Assembly (NCBI RefSeq): GCF_029931775.1
Contig: NC_079312.1
Location: 62,624,333 to 62,688,332, forward strand
DNA length: 64,000 bases
From: Euleptes europaea
Lineage: Eukaryota; Chordata; Lepidosauria; Squamata; Sphaerodactylidae
Reading direction: 5' to 3'
Shown here: positions 1-9,764 of the stretch, piece by piece
How the letters are laid out: the number at the start of each line of letters is the position of its first letter
How positions within the stretch are numbered: the first letter of the stretch is position 1
Made by a program: the position numbers and the translations under genes
The notes under the pieces: model-generated
Databases searched by the model: none
What the model was told of the DNA's origin: nothing
What the model saw: only the letters and a program-made list of their open reading frames with translations

Positions 1-379
1 TGCAGCTGAAGATTGCCATTTTCCAGTATTAAACATGGAACTTTTGCTCAGACCTATGTCCCAAGCCTGGTGAGCTGATCCATCAAAACAGCAAACGTAA
101 GTGAGCCAGTCGTCCACATCCCACACTTGTGGAGCAGCGACTCATTCAACAGAAAGTCAATACATTTTTGCATGTGGAAGAACAACTCAAACTTTTATAC
201 CTCAAAACAATATTTTCTTCCTTTTGTATAAAGAGTTTATGTTCTTTGTAACTAGTATAGTTAATGATTGACAATATGCTGACCTGCTGGGATGCAAATT
301 TTAACAAACAGCAAATTTCTGTTTACCTTGTAATCATTAACTAAAAGCTGAATTGGATGAGTATAGCATTTAAACAAGA

Positions 380-613
380 TGAAGAATAAGAAGAGTTGTA
401 TTTGTACCCTGCTTTTCTCTACCGTAAGGAGTCTCAAAGCAGCTTACAATTGCTTCCCCCCCCCCACCAGGCACTTTGTGAGGTAGGTGGGGCTGAGAGA
501 GTTAGGAAAGAACTGTGACTATCCTAAGGTCAACCAGCAGGCTTCATGTGGAGGTGTGGGGAATCAAACCTGGTTCCCCATATGAGTCTGCTGCTCTTAA
601 CCACTACACCATG
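380..613 (-). repeat. CORE/MIR-like tRNA-derived SINE
   Basis: Read on the - strand it starts with a tRNA-like head (A-box-like TAGTGGTTAAGAG, B-box-like GGTTTGATTCC), then a core with GTGACC..AGTCAC-like spacing and a tail ending near an AAGAAGAG-type repeat. It shares this order with copies near 8.5 and 47.7 kb but is more diverged, so it is probably older. Confidence 0.75.
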
Positions 614-619
614 CTGAAT

Positions 620-2990
620 ATAATCCAAAGAAAATTCTGTGTCGTCTGAGTTGCATATAACTTTCACCAGAATGTCATGAGAATTTACAGCCTTGAGACA
701 CTTTTATGTGCCTAACAAGAATTACTCCTAAGTCAATGTGGAGAAGCTTCTCCATAAAAAGAACAAATAGTTGAGTGATTACAGTACTTACGTGAAATTA
801 CTTTGGAATTAGAGTGCCTGCCATATAAAAGATAAAGTCAATAAGGTGCTAAATAGCAGATATCACAATTACAGACTATTGCTGAGCAGTTTCATCTATT
901 ATTAGATATTAGAGACTCACTCAATTAAAAGTCAACACGAATCTGCAAACGGAATAGCAGTTTCATTGCTCTTATTGAGCAATTCACTTTGACCTTATAA
1001 GTGTGTGTCAAGATTACAGGTATCAAGTGAAATTTAGTGAGAGTTATGAAATATATGAGTCTGCACGTCAGAGGCCCTTCTCTGGGTGCCCCACCCTCTG
1101 TTGGAGTGGACTTGAGTGTCAGGCAGGTGAGGATGCTTTGGATGGTGAAAACCTTTTGCTGGGGAGGGGGGACGCTGCGGCACGTGTGACAGAATGCCAC
1201 TCCAAGGGCTGCTGAGTGGACTCCTTGGTGACCCTTGTCAGTACCTACCAAGGAGCTCTTGGACCCTTGTTGCGGATGCACGTGTCTGTTTTTCTATCCT
1301 GCAGGTGGAGATCCAACAGGGAGAGCTCCTGCTCCAACTGCTGATCACCCATGCTACAATGAGGCCTAGCAGCAGAACAAGCCCCCTTGGAAGGCGTTGA
1401 TCATATACAGCAGAATGCCCCTCTCAATCTTCCACCCCATTTGGAAGCCAACCCAGGAAAGTCATGCCCGTTTCCCCAGAGGCGAAGCTGAGGTGGAGTT
1501 TGGTACTCTCAGCTCCGTTGCCCCTGCAGCCCTCCAAAAAAGAGTATTAATCAGCCACTACTGTGTACTTGTGTGTCTCTGGGGCTTGCTGGAGGGTGGG
1601 TGGGAAGGCTGATTAGCACCACAGATGCTGCAATCTGCCTGTGGAACAGATGAAGCTCTTCTTGCTAAAGATGGTGACGCATCTGTATGGGCAGACCTTG
1701 GGATGCTGTGCCCTCTGCCCCTGAAGTGTGAGCCCTCAGCTGAAAGTGCAGTGTCTGGAGGGCCTGCAGGGAGCAGAGTATAATCAGTTGTGATATAGCT
1801 GGTTTCTTGGGGCCAGGGCTGCAGCACAGAGGAACAGGGCAGCTCAGATTGTGGGTGTGCCGATATGACCAGTTGTTTAGGGAAAGGGCTGTATGGGTCC
1901 ACTGAGCTGGGTTGGACCTTGGAGTCCCTGCTCTGTTCGTGTGAGGGTGCAGCAGAAGGAGCTGACCGCTTGAAATGGCTCACAGCTGCCTTTTGCATTG
2001 GGAACCTGTCTTTTGGCACTTGCAAACAATGCTGGTCATTTTTGGTGGTCTTGCACTATAGAGGCCTGAAAGGGCCAGTGGATCCCAGCAACCTCAGCCC
2101 CTTTTGGGTATGCTTATGAAGGGACAAAGTGAGAACAAGTTATGGAGGGTGAGCTTCATAGGGGGCTGTTTTCAAAACGGATCAGTGCAGTGGCCATTCC
2201 GCATGTCAGGCCTCCGGGTGGACACATTGAGGAAAATGCCAACCATGATGATAAACACTGTTGCTGCGGCTGGTGTGCCAAGTTCCAGCTGCCTCTTTTT
2301 CCTCCCAGGGCCCAGTGCTCTCGGAGCTAGGAGCACCCACCCTTTGTGAGGTAGGTGCCCGGAAGTGCACCGTGGAGGGATCAGCCATCTGTACAGATGT
2401 GCAGGTCCTTCTATGTCCCGAGTTGGCTGGACACTCAGAAAAACTCTGGTTCCACCGATGTCCTTAGCCAGCAGAAACAAATCCATGTCCTCATGAAGCA
2501 GAATATTTGCTGCTAACAGAATGTGGAAATTCCTAGCTCACTGTTGCCCCCTCCTCTTTTCAGGGGATCCAAAAAATTATTAAAAATAGAACACAAGATT
2601 CCAGGGTTTTTTTTTGGAAGGCTCCTCTCTCTGCCTCCGGGGGTCTCAATGGCCATCGCCTCTGTTCATCTAGCTTGCCTGGCTCAGGGTGACATATGAC
2701 TATGCAGGGGCTTGTGGCTGCAGGAGCCAGTGCCATGGCTTGTGGCTTCTTCCCTCCCACAGAGCCTCGGCTGGCGGCTGCAGCCAGGCTCTGTGGATGT
2801 CAGAGGGGACATTGATGAGGGCACGTGCATGAAGGAAGCCCTCTTTGCAAATGGGGACCCTAGCCGAGTGCCCTGGGTGCAGCATGGGACCGGGCATGGG
2901 GGAAGGTAAGTGGCATGTGTGGGGGTGCTTCTGATCCCCAGTGACTGGGGTTTTTGCAAACTGGACCATGGCTTAATTGATTCAGTCACT
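620..2990. other. Unassigned sequence upstream of CHDH
   Basis: No known gene or repeat recognised. From about 1040 to 2980 the DNA is richer in G+C than its flanks and holds several modest open frames on both strands (the longest 155 codons at 1558-2025 on the - strand). Three stretches are flanked by splice-like signals: a tract ending ctgcag at 1303, ctcccag..gtaggt around 2310-2350, and cccacag..gtaagt around 2763-2905. None encodes a protein I recognise. In human the neighbour here would be IL17RB, and I do not see it. Confidence 0.4.
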
Positions 2991-2994
2991 CCAT

Positions 2995-3235
2995 CTCATT
3001 TTGGGTCTTCCTCTTTTCCTGCTGCCTTCAACTTTTCCTAGCGTTATTGTCTTTTCCAGTGTGTCTTGTCTTCCCATAATGTGACCACAGTTTGGTCATT
3101 TTAGCTTCCAGGGAGAGTTCAGGCTTGATTTGATATAGAAGAGACTTTTTGGCCATCTGTGGTATCTGTAAAACTCTCCTCCAACACATTTCAAATGAAT
3201 CAGCTTTCTTCATATCTAGGTCAACAAAATTAAGG
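2995..3235 (-). repeat. BovB/RTE LINE fragment (C-terminal part of ORF2)
   Basis: The - strand encodes degenerate pieces of the RTE C-terminal region, such as SLEAKMTKLWSHYGKT and KDNNARKS, which line up with the better kept copy at 37.3-38.6 kb ([20 protein letters not shown] and the following MLGKIEG). It is short and out of frame in places, so it is a dead 5'-truncated fragment. Confidence 0.75.
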
Positions 3236-3444
3236 CTCAACAAGTTTTATACAGCTCCCTCAATGCACTCATGTTTCTTGGCCCTCAGCCTATCCCTCCT
3301 CAGTGTCCTGTTGAGTCTACCTCTTGAACAAGCTGAAAGCTAAAACCTAGCAAATATTGGCATTGTTGTCTCACAAATGTCTGATATATTGGTGTTGGCA
3401 CTCTAGTCCTGTGTGTACATTAAACATAGCTAAAGGAATAAAAT

Positions 3445-3572
3445 GCCATTGCAGGATCCTGGGGATTGGGGTCACTGGGGATGTGGGGGGAGGTAGTTGT
3501 TAATTTCCTGCATTGTGCAGGGGGTTGGACTAGATGACCTAGTGGTCCCTTCCAACTATATGATTCGATGAC
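3445..3572 (+). repeat. CR1 LINE 3' end
   Basis: Ends with the CR1-type 3' terminus: CTGCATTGTGCAGGGGGTTG, then a GACTAGATGACC-like stretch and CCTTCCAACTATATGATTC followed by the short ATTCGATG-type terminal repeat. Only the terminal about 130 bases are present, as expected of heavily 5'-truncated CR1 insertions. Confidence 0.8.
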
Positions 3573-4167
3573 TAAAGAAGTAGTGGAAGCTATAAGGTGT
3601 TTGCATTATACTACAAAGGGATTCCCAGATTTGAGCTCCTTCTAGATTAAATGCTCTACAATGGTTAACAATATATAGGACTTATTTGTTGTGAATGAAT
3701 GAACTCCGCTATCATTCTTAGACAAAAACATGGCTGGGTAACTAGGCAAACAAAAGAGTGATGTAGTGCTTTGACTTTTTTAATCCCCCTCTTTTTGCCA
3801 TGCAAAACTGCTGCGGGTGGCTTCAGGATGACTGTATCAGGAAATGTAAACCACTGTGAATGAAATAACCCCTTTCTCACTCCTCCCAAGCTCAAACAGA
3901 AGGCACTGGTAGCAGCTGTTTTACTTAGTAACAGAAGGAAAGCCCTCAACAAAACAACCACGGAACTATACGTTTCACTCAAAATAGAAGGCAAGAAGGC
4001 TCACCGAGGCCTGATTAACGGTTGTCGAAGTTAATATTAAATAAAGAGAGCAGAAAAACAAACAGAGTGAGTTCGTTTTCTCGGAACAAGCAACGCTCGT
4101 AACTTCTGCGTATATTGACTTCACAAACTCAGAGGGCAAAAGGGGAAAAAGAGGGGAAAGTCACACT

Positions 4168-4346
4168 TAGGCCATTTATGCATGGAAGGCTTTGCCTTGT
4201 ATCTGCCGCTTTCTAGATGCACATTTTCCCCATCCACATTCTCAAAACTCTGCATGGGGGCTTATTGTTGAGTTTTGAGAATAACTGGATGGGGAAAATG
4301 TGCATCTAGAGAGCGGCAAACCCAAGGCAAAGCCTCCCATGCAAAA
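4168..4346. mobile_element. Foldback MITE with inverted arms of about 80 bp
   Basis: The left arm (GGCCATTTATGCATGGAAGG onward) and right arm (ending AAGGCAAAGCCTCCCATGC) are inverted copies, both including a TGCCGC-type motif and CTAGATGCACATTTTCCCCA. The right terminus is eroded. A single arm end of the same family lies at 20575-20620. Confidence 0.75.
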
Positions 4347-4629
4347 CAAGATCCAAATGAGCTCGAGGCTGGGGTTTATGGCTGCAGAAGACTGCTGAGG
4401 CACTGCTGCTGTTCAGACGGCGGTTCTGAACACTGGTTCAGATTGCAACTCAAAAACCAACCCTCCCTGAAAATAGAAAACTAGCATAGCAGGCTGGGAG
4501 AAAGGTTCAACCCCCTTTCCTTACCCACTGTGCTGTTTTTGTGTTTTGTTTTTTTTCTGTTTGGAGGACGTTTTTTGCCATAGGGTTACATTCCAAAATG
4601 CAACGCTCCGTTCGACAGTCTGACAAGAT

Positions 4630-5031
4630 ACCGTCTCTTGGGCCGCCTCGCACCCCCCCCCACACCCCCCAGCCTTCCTTCGTTTGCATGTGTCGATCAG
4701 GCTCCGCGGTCTGGGTCCCCCCCCCCCACTTAAATCACATTTAGTTTCATCATTCAATGAACATATGTGTAGAACATAAACAATCTTTGTCTAATCGCTA
4801 CAAATAATTCTATCTTATTGACTTCCCCTCTCCCCTCCTCTATCTATTTTATATATCTGTAATTAAGTTCTAATTCATTATAATATTTCATAAATATAAG
4901 TTTAATTATATATCACACTTTCCTATAATCCAAATTGTATCGGTCATATTTTTCCTCCTTGGATCATCTGAATTAGATCAAAACATAACCTTCAATATTT
5001 CCCAAGTTAAATTCATTAACACCGTCTCTTG
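4630..5031. other. AT-rich insertion flanked by an 11-bp direct repeat
   Basis: ACCGTCTCTTG occurs at 4630-4640 and again at 5021-5031. Between them lie poly-C tracts and then about 290 bases of AT-rich sequence, unlike the CpG-rich DNA on either side. This looks like a target-site duplication around a retroposed or LINE 3' fragment, but no clear poly(A) or family is visible; a local tandem duplication is possible because the sequences after the two repeats also resemble each other. Confidence 0.35.
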
Positions 5032-5084
5032 TCCGTGCCTCCCATCCACGCCACATTTTCTTTTGGATTTACTAATGCCGTTTC

Positions 5085-5790
5085 CGCTAGTTCCAACGCG
5101 GTCTGGTTTTTGGGGGGGTGGGGCGTGGGGGGGGGGACGCCACGGGGCGCCGGGCACAAGGACGCCATTCATTGGGGCCCGCGCTCCTTGGCCGAGAGCG
5201 CCGGGGGCCGAGCTGCACGCAGAGGGCGGAACCGCGACACCCCCCGACGGAGGAGCCCCGGGCTATCCCAGCGGGGCGGGGAAGGGTGGAGGGTCCAAGG
5301 GTCCAGCCCCACGGGAACCCGACTCTTCCCACAGCTCGACGGCCAGGTGCCTCACTGGGGGCGTCAGGAAAGTGCCTCCCCCCAACACACACGCGCGTGG
5401 GGAGTAGGGAGCCAAGCCGAAGAAGCCCTGCCGCCGGGGCTCCTGTGAGTGGGTGCAGCAGGCATGCCGGGAGGTGGGCCTCTTCGCGAGGGCTGGATGG
5501 AAAGCAGGGAGGGAGAATGTGGGGGAGAAGGAAGCGGGATGGAACGGTGGTGGAAGGGAGGCGCGAGGCCGAGCGCGGGGCGGGGAGGGGGGTTGCCATG
5601 GAAACGGGCTCCCCCCCCACCGCGCGCGCGCGCTCTCAACGTCTCCCGCGCCCACCCGTGCCCTGCCTCAGGCGACCCTGTAGGCCCTAAAAAACAAAGG
5701 TCGCTTCCCCGTCAGGTCCTGAAGCCCAGAGGGGCTTGGACACAAAGGTGCAACCGGCACCTTCTAACGGAAAGGTGATCTAGGAGGTTG
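5085..5790 (+). promoter_or_regulatory. CHDH: CpG island, probable CHDH promoter
   Basis: This is the strongest CpG-rich stretch outside transposons, with many CG dinucleotides and GC-box-like GGGGCGGGG (around 5273 and 5578). It lies 3.2 kb before the first coding exon of CHDH, where a noncoding first exon is expected. A donor-like GTGAGT sits near 5443. Open frames of up to 190 codons on both strands here come from base composition, not coding. In mammals this promoter is shared head to head with IL17RB; no IL17RB exon is visible on the - strand to the left. Confidence 0.6.
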
Positions 5791-6005
5791 GGACACGTTT
5801 ATTGTCTCCTCTTTTTCTCTACTTCTGCGCCTTTCCTGCTTTTTTTAAAAGACCTCCTTTGACAATGTACCCGAAAGGCGCCGCGGACCAGTTGCTTACC
5901 CTTCCCGCAGGCTGACGTTGAGTCTTGTCCCCGACGCTCAGCCCCCTTTGTGATATCCCTCCATCCCCTTGCATAAATCATTCCCACCCTGCTCTGTTCT
6001 TTTGG

Positions 6006-6470
6006 TGGTAGAAAAGGGCAGGAGTCCAGGAGCACCTTAAAGACGAACAAGAATATTTTCTGGCAGGGTCGGAGCTTTCTTGAGCCACAGCTCACTTCTT
6101 CAGATACAGCTAGAATGTGAATCCATCTGTCTTTAAGTAGAGGAGAGTGAATTCAGACAAGCATTAGTATGTAAATGTTAACAGTATGTAAATGACATCA
6201 CAGACTCTTCTGCATACCACACCTAATCCCATCACGCCTGCTATTCACATTTACATACTGTTAACATTTACATACTAATGCTTGTCTGAATTCACTCTCC
6301 TCTATTTAAAGACAGATGGATTCACATTCTAGCTGTATCTGAAGAAGTGAGCTGTGGCTCAAGAAAGCTCCTACCCTGCCAGAAAATATTCTTGTTCGTC
6401 TTTAAGGTGCTACTGGACTCTTGCCCTTTTCTACTCCTGCAGACAGACTAACACGGCGACCCACTGGGAA
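6006..6470. mobile_element. Palindromic Penelope-like copy
   Basis: Two inverted arms (about 6009-6190 and 6250-6434) surround a spacer of about 60 bases. The right arm ends with AAGGTGCTACTGGACTC and a CAGACAGACTAACACGGC motif. Near-perfect flanks CTGTTCTTTTGG (5994-6005) and CTGTTGTTTTGG (6471-6482) look like a 12-bp target duplication with one change. Inverted arms plus a hammerhead-like core (6339-6366 and reverse 6075-6103) suggest a Penelope-like element; the family label is an inference. Confidence 0.55.
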
Positions 6471-6765
6471 CTGTTGTTTTGGATTTGCCTACACCGATAA
6501 GTAACCGAAGGAAACTCAAGGTGTGCCATTGAAAAGGCTTTTTAAAAAAACCGAGCGGCAAACCGTCCAATCACTGGCGTCATTTTAATGTCTGCCTCTT
6601 AAGTGACCTATCAGTAAGAAGTCATGGTGATGCTGGATGCGATGGATGGAAAGTTTGTGTAGTTAATATCAAATGTTTCTTTGCTGTTTTCTTCATTTCA
6701 GAGATGCAAACTGAAAACATTTTATTTGCCTGGGAAATGAGGAAGCCATAGATTTGTGAGAATTA

Positions 6766-7085
6766 AGGCTGCCAACTGGAGAGGTTGGTGGCTGGATGTG
6801 TGTGTGTGTGTTAAGTGCCGTCAAGTCGCTTCCGACTCATGGCAACCCTATGAATGAAAGTCCTCCAAAATGTCCTATCTTTGACAGCCTTGCTCAGATC
6901 TTGCAAACTGAGGGCTGTGACTTCCTTTATTGTGGCTGGATATCTCCTGCTATTACAACTGATCTCCACCCAATAGAGATCAGTTCACCTGGAGAAAATG
7001 GCCACTTTGGCAATTGGACTCTATGGCCCCAAACCCTTCCCTCCTCAGGCTCGCCGGTGGTGAAGAGGGACCTGGCAACCCTAGT
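6766..7085. mobile_element. Nonautonomous DNA transposon, GGGTTGCCA-ended family, interrupted
   Basis: Begins near AAGGCTGCCAACTGGAGAGG and ends GAGGGACCTGGCAACCCTAG, with the interior motifs AGATCAGTTCACCTGGAGAA and CCACTTTGGCAATTGGACTC also found at 46.8 kb. A BovB tail (6798-6931) is inserted in it. Confidence 0.7.
6798..6931 (-). mobile_element. BovB/RTE 3' end inserted in an older element
   Basis: On the + strand it reads (GT)n then TTAAGTGCCGTCAAGTCGCT, the reverse of the BovB 3' end. A 10-bp direct repeat GTGGCTGGAT flanks it (6788-6797 and 6932-6941), so the event was a severely 5'-truncated target-primed insertion. Confidence 0.85.
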
Positions 7086-7149
7086 GAGAATGCTGACACA
7101 TTTCAATCAGAAATCCTCTCTGCTACGATCTCTGATCCCTTCCTAGGAC

Positions 7150-7345
7150 TAATGTGGTGTAGTAGTTTGGGATTATCTGGGGAGAGTTGGTTTCAAATGT
7201 CCACTTGCTGGGTGACCTTGGAGCAGTCATTCTCAGCCTAACCTATCTCACAGGATTGTTGTGAGGATAAAATGGGGATCCCTGTACCACCATTCTGAGC
7301 TCCTTTTCCTTTAAGAGGAAATGTGTACTAATTAATAATAAAAAA
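7150..7345 (+). repeat. CORE/MIR-like SINE
   Basis: TGGTGTAGTAGTTTGGGATT (degraded head), CTGGGTGACCTTGGAGCAGT core and CACAGGATTGTTGTGAGGAT followed by an L2-like tail. Diverged, so old. Confidence 0.6.
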
Positions 7346-7349
7346 TAGA

Positions 7350-8520
7350 GTTTCTCTTGAAGATGAAACCTTGAGAAAGACAGAGAAGGACAAAGATCTG
7401 CTTTGCAGTTAGACCCTCATCCCTTTTCCTGTTTGGTTGTTTTGATGTTTATTTTATTTTTTGTTGTTGAGTCACCTTGTGTCCCCATTTGAAGAGGAAG
7501 GCAAGATATTAATTAATAAATGAAATGACAAATGGGTTTTGATACAAAAATTGAAGTACAGAGTCATTAAAAGAAATGTTTCTAGGTTTGAGGTGTGAAG
7601 GCCGGGGGGAAAACAAAATTGGCTTTTTAAAAGGAAATTTGGGGGAGCTTTGAAAAAAAATCCAATGAAGTAGTTTTCTTTGAAATTAATGAAATGCTTT
7701 GATAGACATTTTGAATTCCACTCATTTCAGATAAAACTATTTAATTGGATTTTTTCTTCAACCCCCCCAATTTTCCTTAGCACTCCCCCTCCCCCAGTTT
7801 TCCTAATAGCAATTTTGTAGTGGCACTGAAAAAGAAATGCATTTTTTTGATTGAGTGAAATGCCTTTTAAGACAAGGTTTTACTCACTCAAAATATGTAG
7901 CATTTCCAGTTTCCACTGGGAAGTTTGGGGAACGCTTAAAATAACCTCATGAAATAGAGTAGAATTTGCTAAAATAGTTTTTTGTTTGATTTTTTAAAAA
8001 ATATGGAGCCACTGGCTACCCCAACGTTACAGCTTTTTGCTTTCATGGGGATTCTCTGTTCTCTCAAACCCAACATTTCTCTGCAGTGCATGAAGGTCAG
8101 ATTATACTTTATTTCAGAATAATTGTGGTCCACAAAATAAAAACAGCTTGCAGTGATGCATGTAGTGACTCATGCAGAGAAACCAACAAAAGCACCCTGC
8201 ATGGGTCAATAATAAAGAGTCAAGTGTATTAAATCTCAAAACAGAATTCTGAAAGAAAGAAAAAAGATTTTGGAACAGTTTGTGAGTGTGACTAATTTGC
8301 GCATAATTTTAGAGTTGATGTGCGGTTAAAATCACTGGTCCCTTCTCTTGTTGCAACCCACAGAGTCTTCGCCAGATTTTGTTTCTGGGGGTCAGGGCAT
8401 CCTCAGGAACAACATAGTGGGGGTTTGTGGTGAGAGGTAAAGTCACCTCCCTTTCTTAAGGAAACTTAAATGTCCTCAAGTTTTCTTAACATGGATAGAT
8501 ATAAGCCATTCTTACTTTTA
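7350..8520. other. AT-rich sequence, nothing recognised
   Basis: Presumed CHDH 5' intron. No gene, clear repeat or regulatory site seen; a weak LINE-like 3' tail (TGTCCCCATTTGAAGAGGAA) is at about 7480-7530. Confidence 0.5.
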
Positions 8521-8523
8521 TCA

Positions 8524-8832
8524 GCAACAACAACAAGAAGAAGAGTTGGTTTTCATATGCCGACTTTCCCACTTAAGAGAGAATCAAACTGGTTTACAAT
8601 CACCTCTTCCCCTCCCCACCCCACAACAGACACCCTGTGAGGTAAAAGGGGCTGAGAGAGTGTGACTAGCTCAAGGTCACCCAGCTGGCTTCATGGGTAG
8701 GAGTGGGGAAACAAATCCAGTTTACCAGATTAGTGTCCACCACTCATGTGGAGGAGTGGAGAATCAAACCCGGTTCTCCAGATCAGTCCACCACTCCAAA
8801 CCACCGCTCTTAACCACTGCACCATGCCCTGG
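8524..8832 (-). repeat. CORE/MIR-like tRNA-derived SINE, near full length
   Basis: On the - strand: head with a TAGTGGTTAAGAGCGG-type A box and GGTTTGATTCTCC-type B box, duplicated TCCACATGAG block, AGCTGGGTGACCTTGAGCTA core, AAGTCGGCATATGAAAACC tail and a terminal (CTTCTT)(GTT)n repeat. Same family as 47717-48019. Confidence 0.85.
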
Positions 8833-8979
8833 AACTGCAGACATGTTCTTGATTTACAGGAATTAAAGGATAATGTTAAGATACAGCATATATTTGTATA
8901 ATCTCTTTAGACTGATCTAGTTCAGTTATAATATGCTATAATAAATTTTACTCATGAACCTTTTTTTAACCTTTTCTAG

Positions 8980-9764
8980 ATTCTGACCCCATCTTATTAA
9001 TGCCAGGATCACACGTAGGAAAAAGATGTCTTATTTACTTAGTGGAGTTCAGGCCTGTTGTTTTTCAAAGCAAATGCATGGATTATTAATTAAAGCAGAT
9101 ATGCTGAAAAAAGTCTTCAGTGTCCAAAAACTGAAAACCGCTCATGCGTTTTCTCAAAATAGTTCAAGGAATGTGGACTGTTTTACTTACATAATTGTTG
9201 GAGCTGGATCAGCTGGTTGTGTGTTAGCCAGCCGACTGACTGAAGATCCCGACAGCACTGTTAAGCTTCTAGAAGCAGGACCAAAAGATACACTCTTTAA
9301 CTGCAAACGATTAATGTGGAAGATTCACATGCCGGCTGCATTAACCTACAATCTCTGTGATGATAAATATAACTGGTATTACCATACAACCCCACAAAAG
9401 CACATGGATAATCGAATTATGTACTGGCCCAGAGGAAGAGTGTGGGGTGGCTCTTCATCCCTCAATGCCATGGTGTATATTCGGGGCCATGCAGAAGATT
9501 ATAACAGGTGGAGTAGGGAAGGGGCTGTTGGATGGGACTATGAATTTTGTTTACCTTATTTTAAGAAAGCACAAACTCATGAGCTGGGTGCTGATCCTTA
9601 TCGAGGTGGGAACGGCCCACTTCATGTGTCCAGGGGAAAAACCAACAACCCTCTGCACCATGCATTCCTGGCTGCAACCCAGCAGGCTGGATATCCTTTC
9701 ACAGATGATATGAATGGTTTTCAGCAAGAAGGCTTTGGCTGGATGGATATGACCATACACCAAG
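8980..9764 (+). CDS. CHDH: CHDH first coding exon (5' UTR 8980-9025)
   Basis: The acceptor TTTTCTAG ends at 8979 after a pyrimidine tract; the donor AAG|GTAAGT is at 9764/9765. It encodes residues 1-246: presequence, FAD-binding fold and first GMC signature. Met18 and Met26 are possible weaker starts. The exon carries 40 % of the protein, as in mammals. Confidence 0.95.

Noticed and set aside
1558-2025. 155-codon - strand frame
   Set aside because: Ser/Pro/Gln-rich without domain, start context or splice support; kept only as unassigned sequence.
5087-5690. Overlapping open frames of 177 and 190 codons in the CpG island
   Set aside because: Present on both strands and in several frames at once; explained by GC-rich, stop-poor composition, with no recognisable domain.
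8980-9026. Upstream extension of the CHDH start
   Set aside because: An in-frame TGA at 8984 lies between the splice acceptor and the ATG at 9026.
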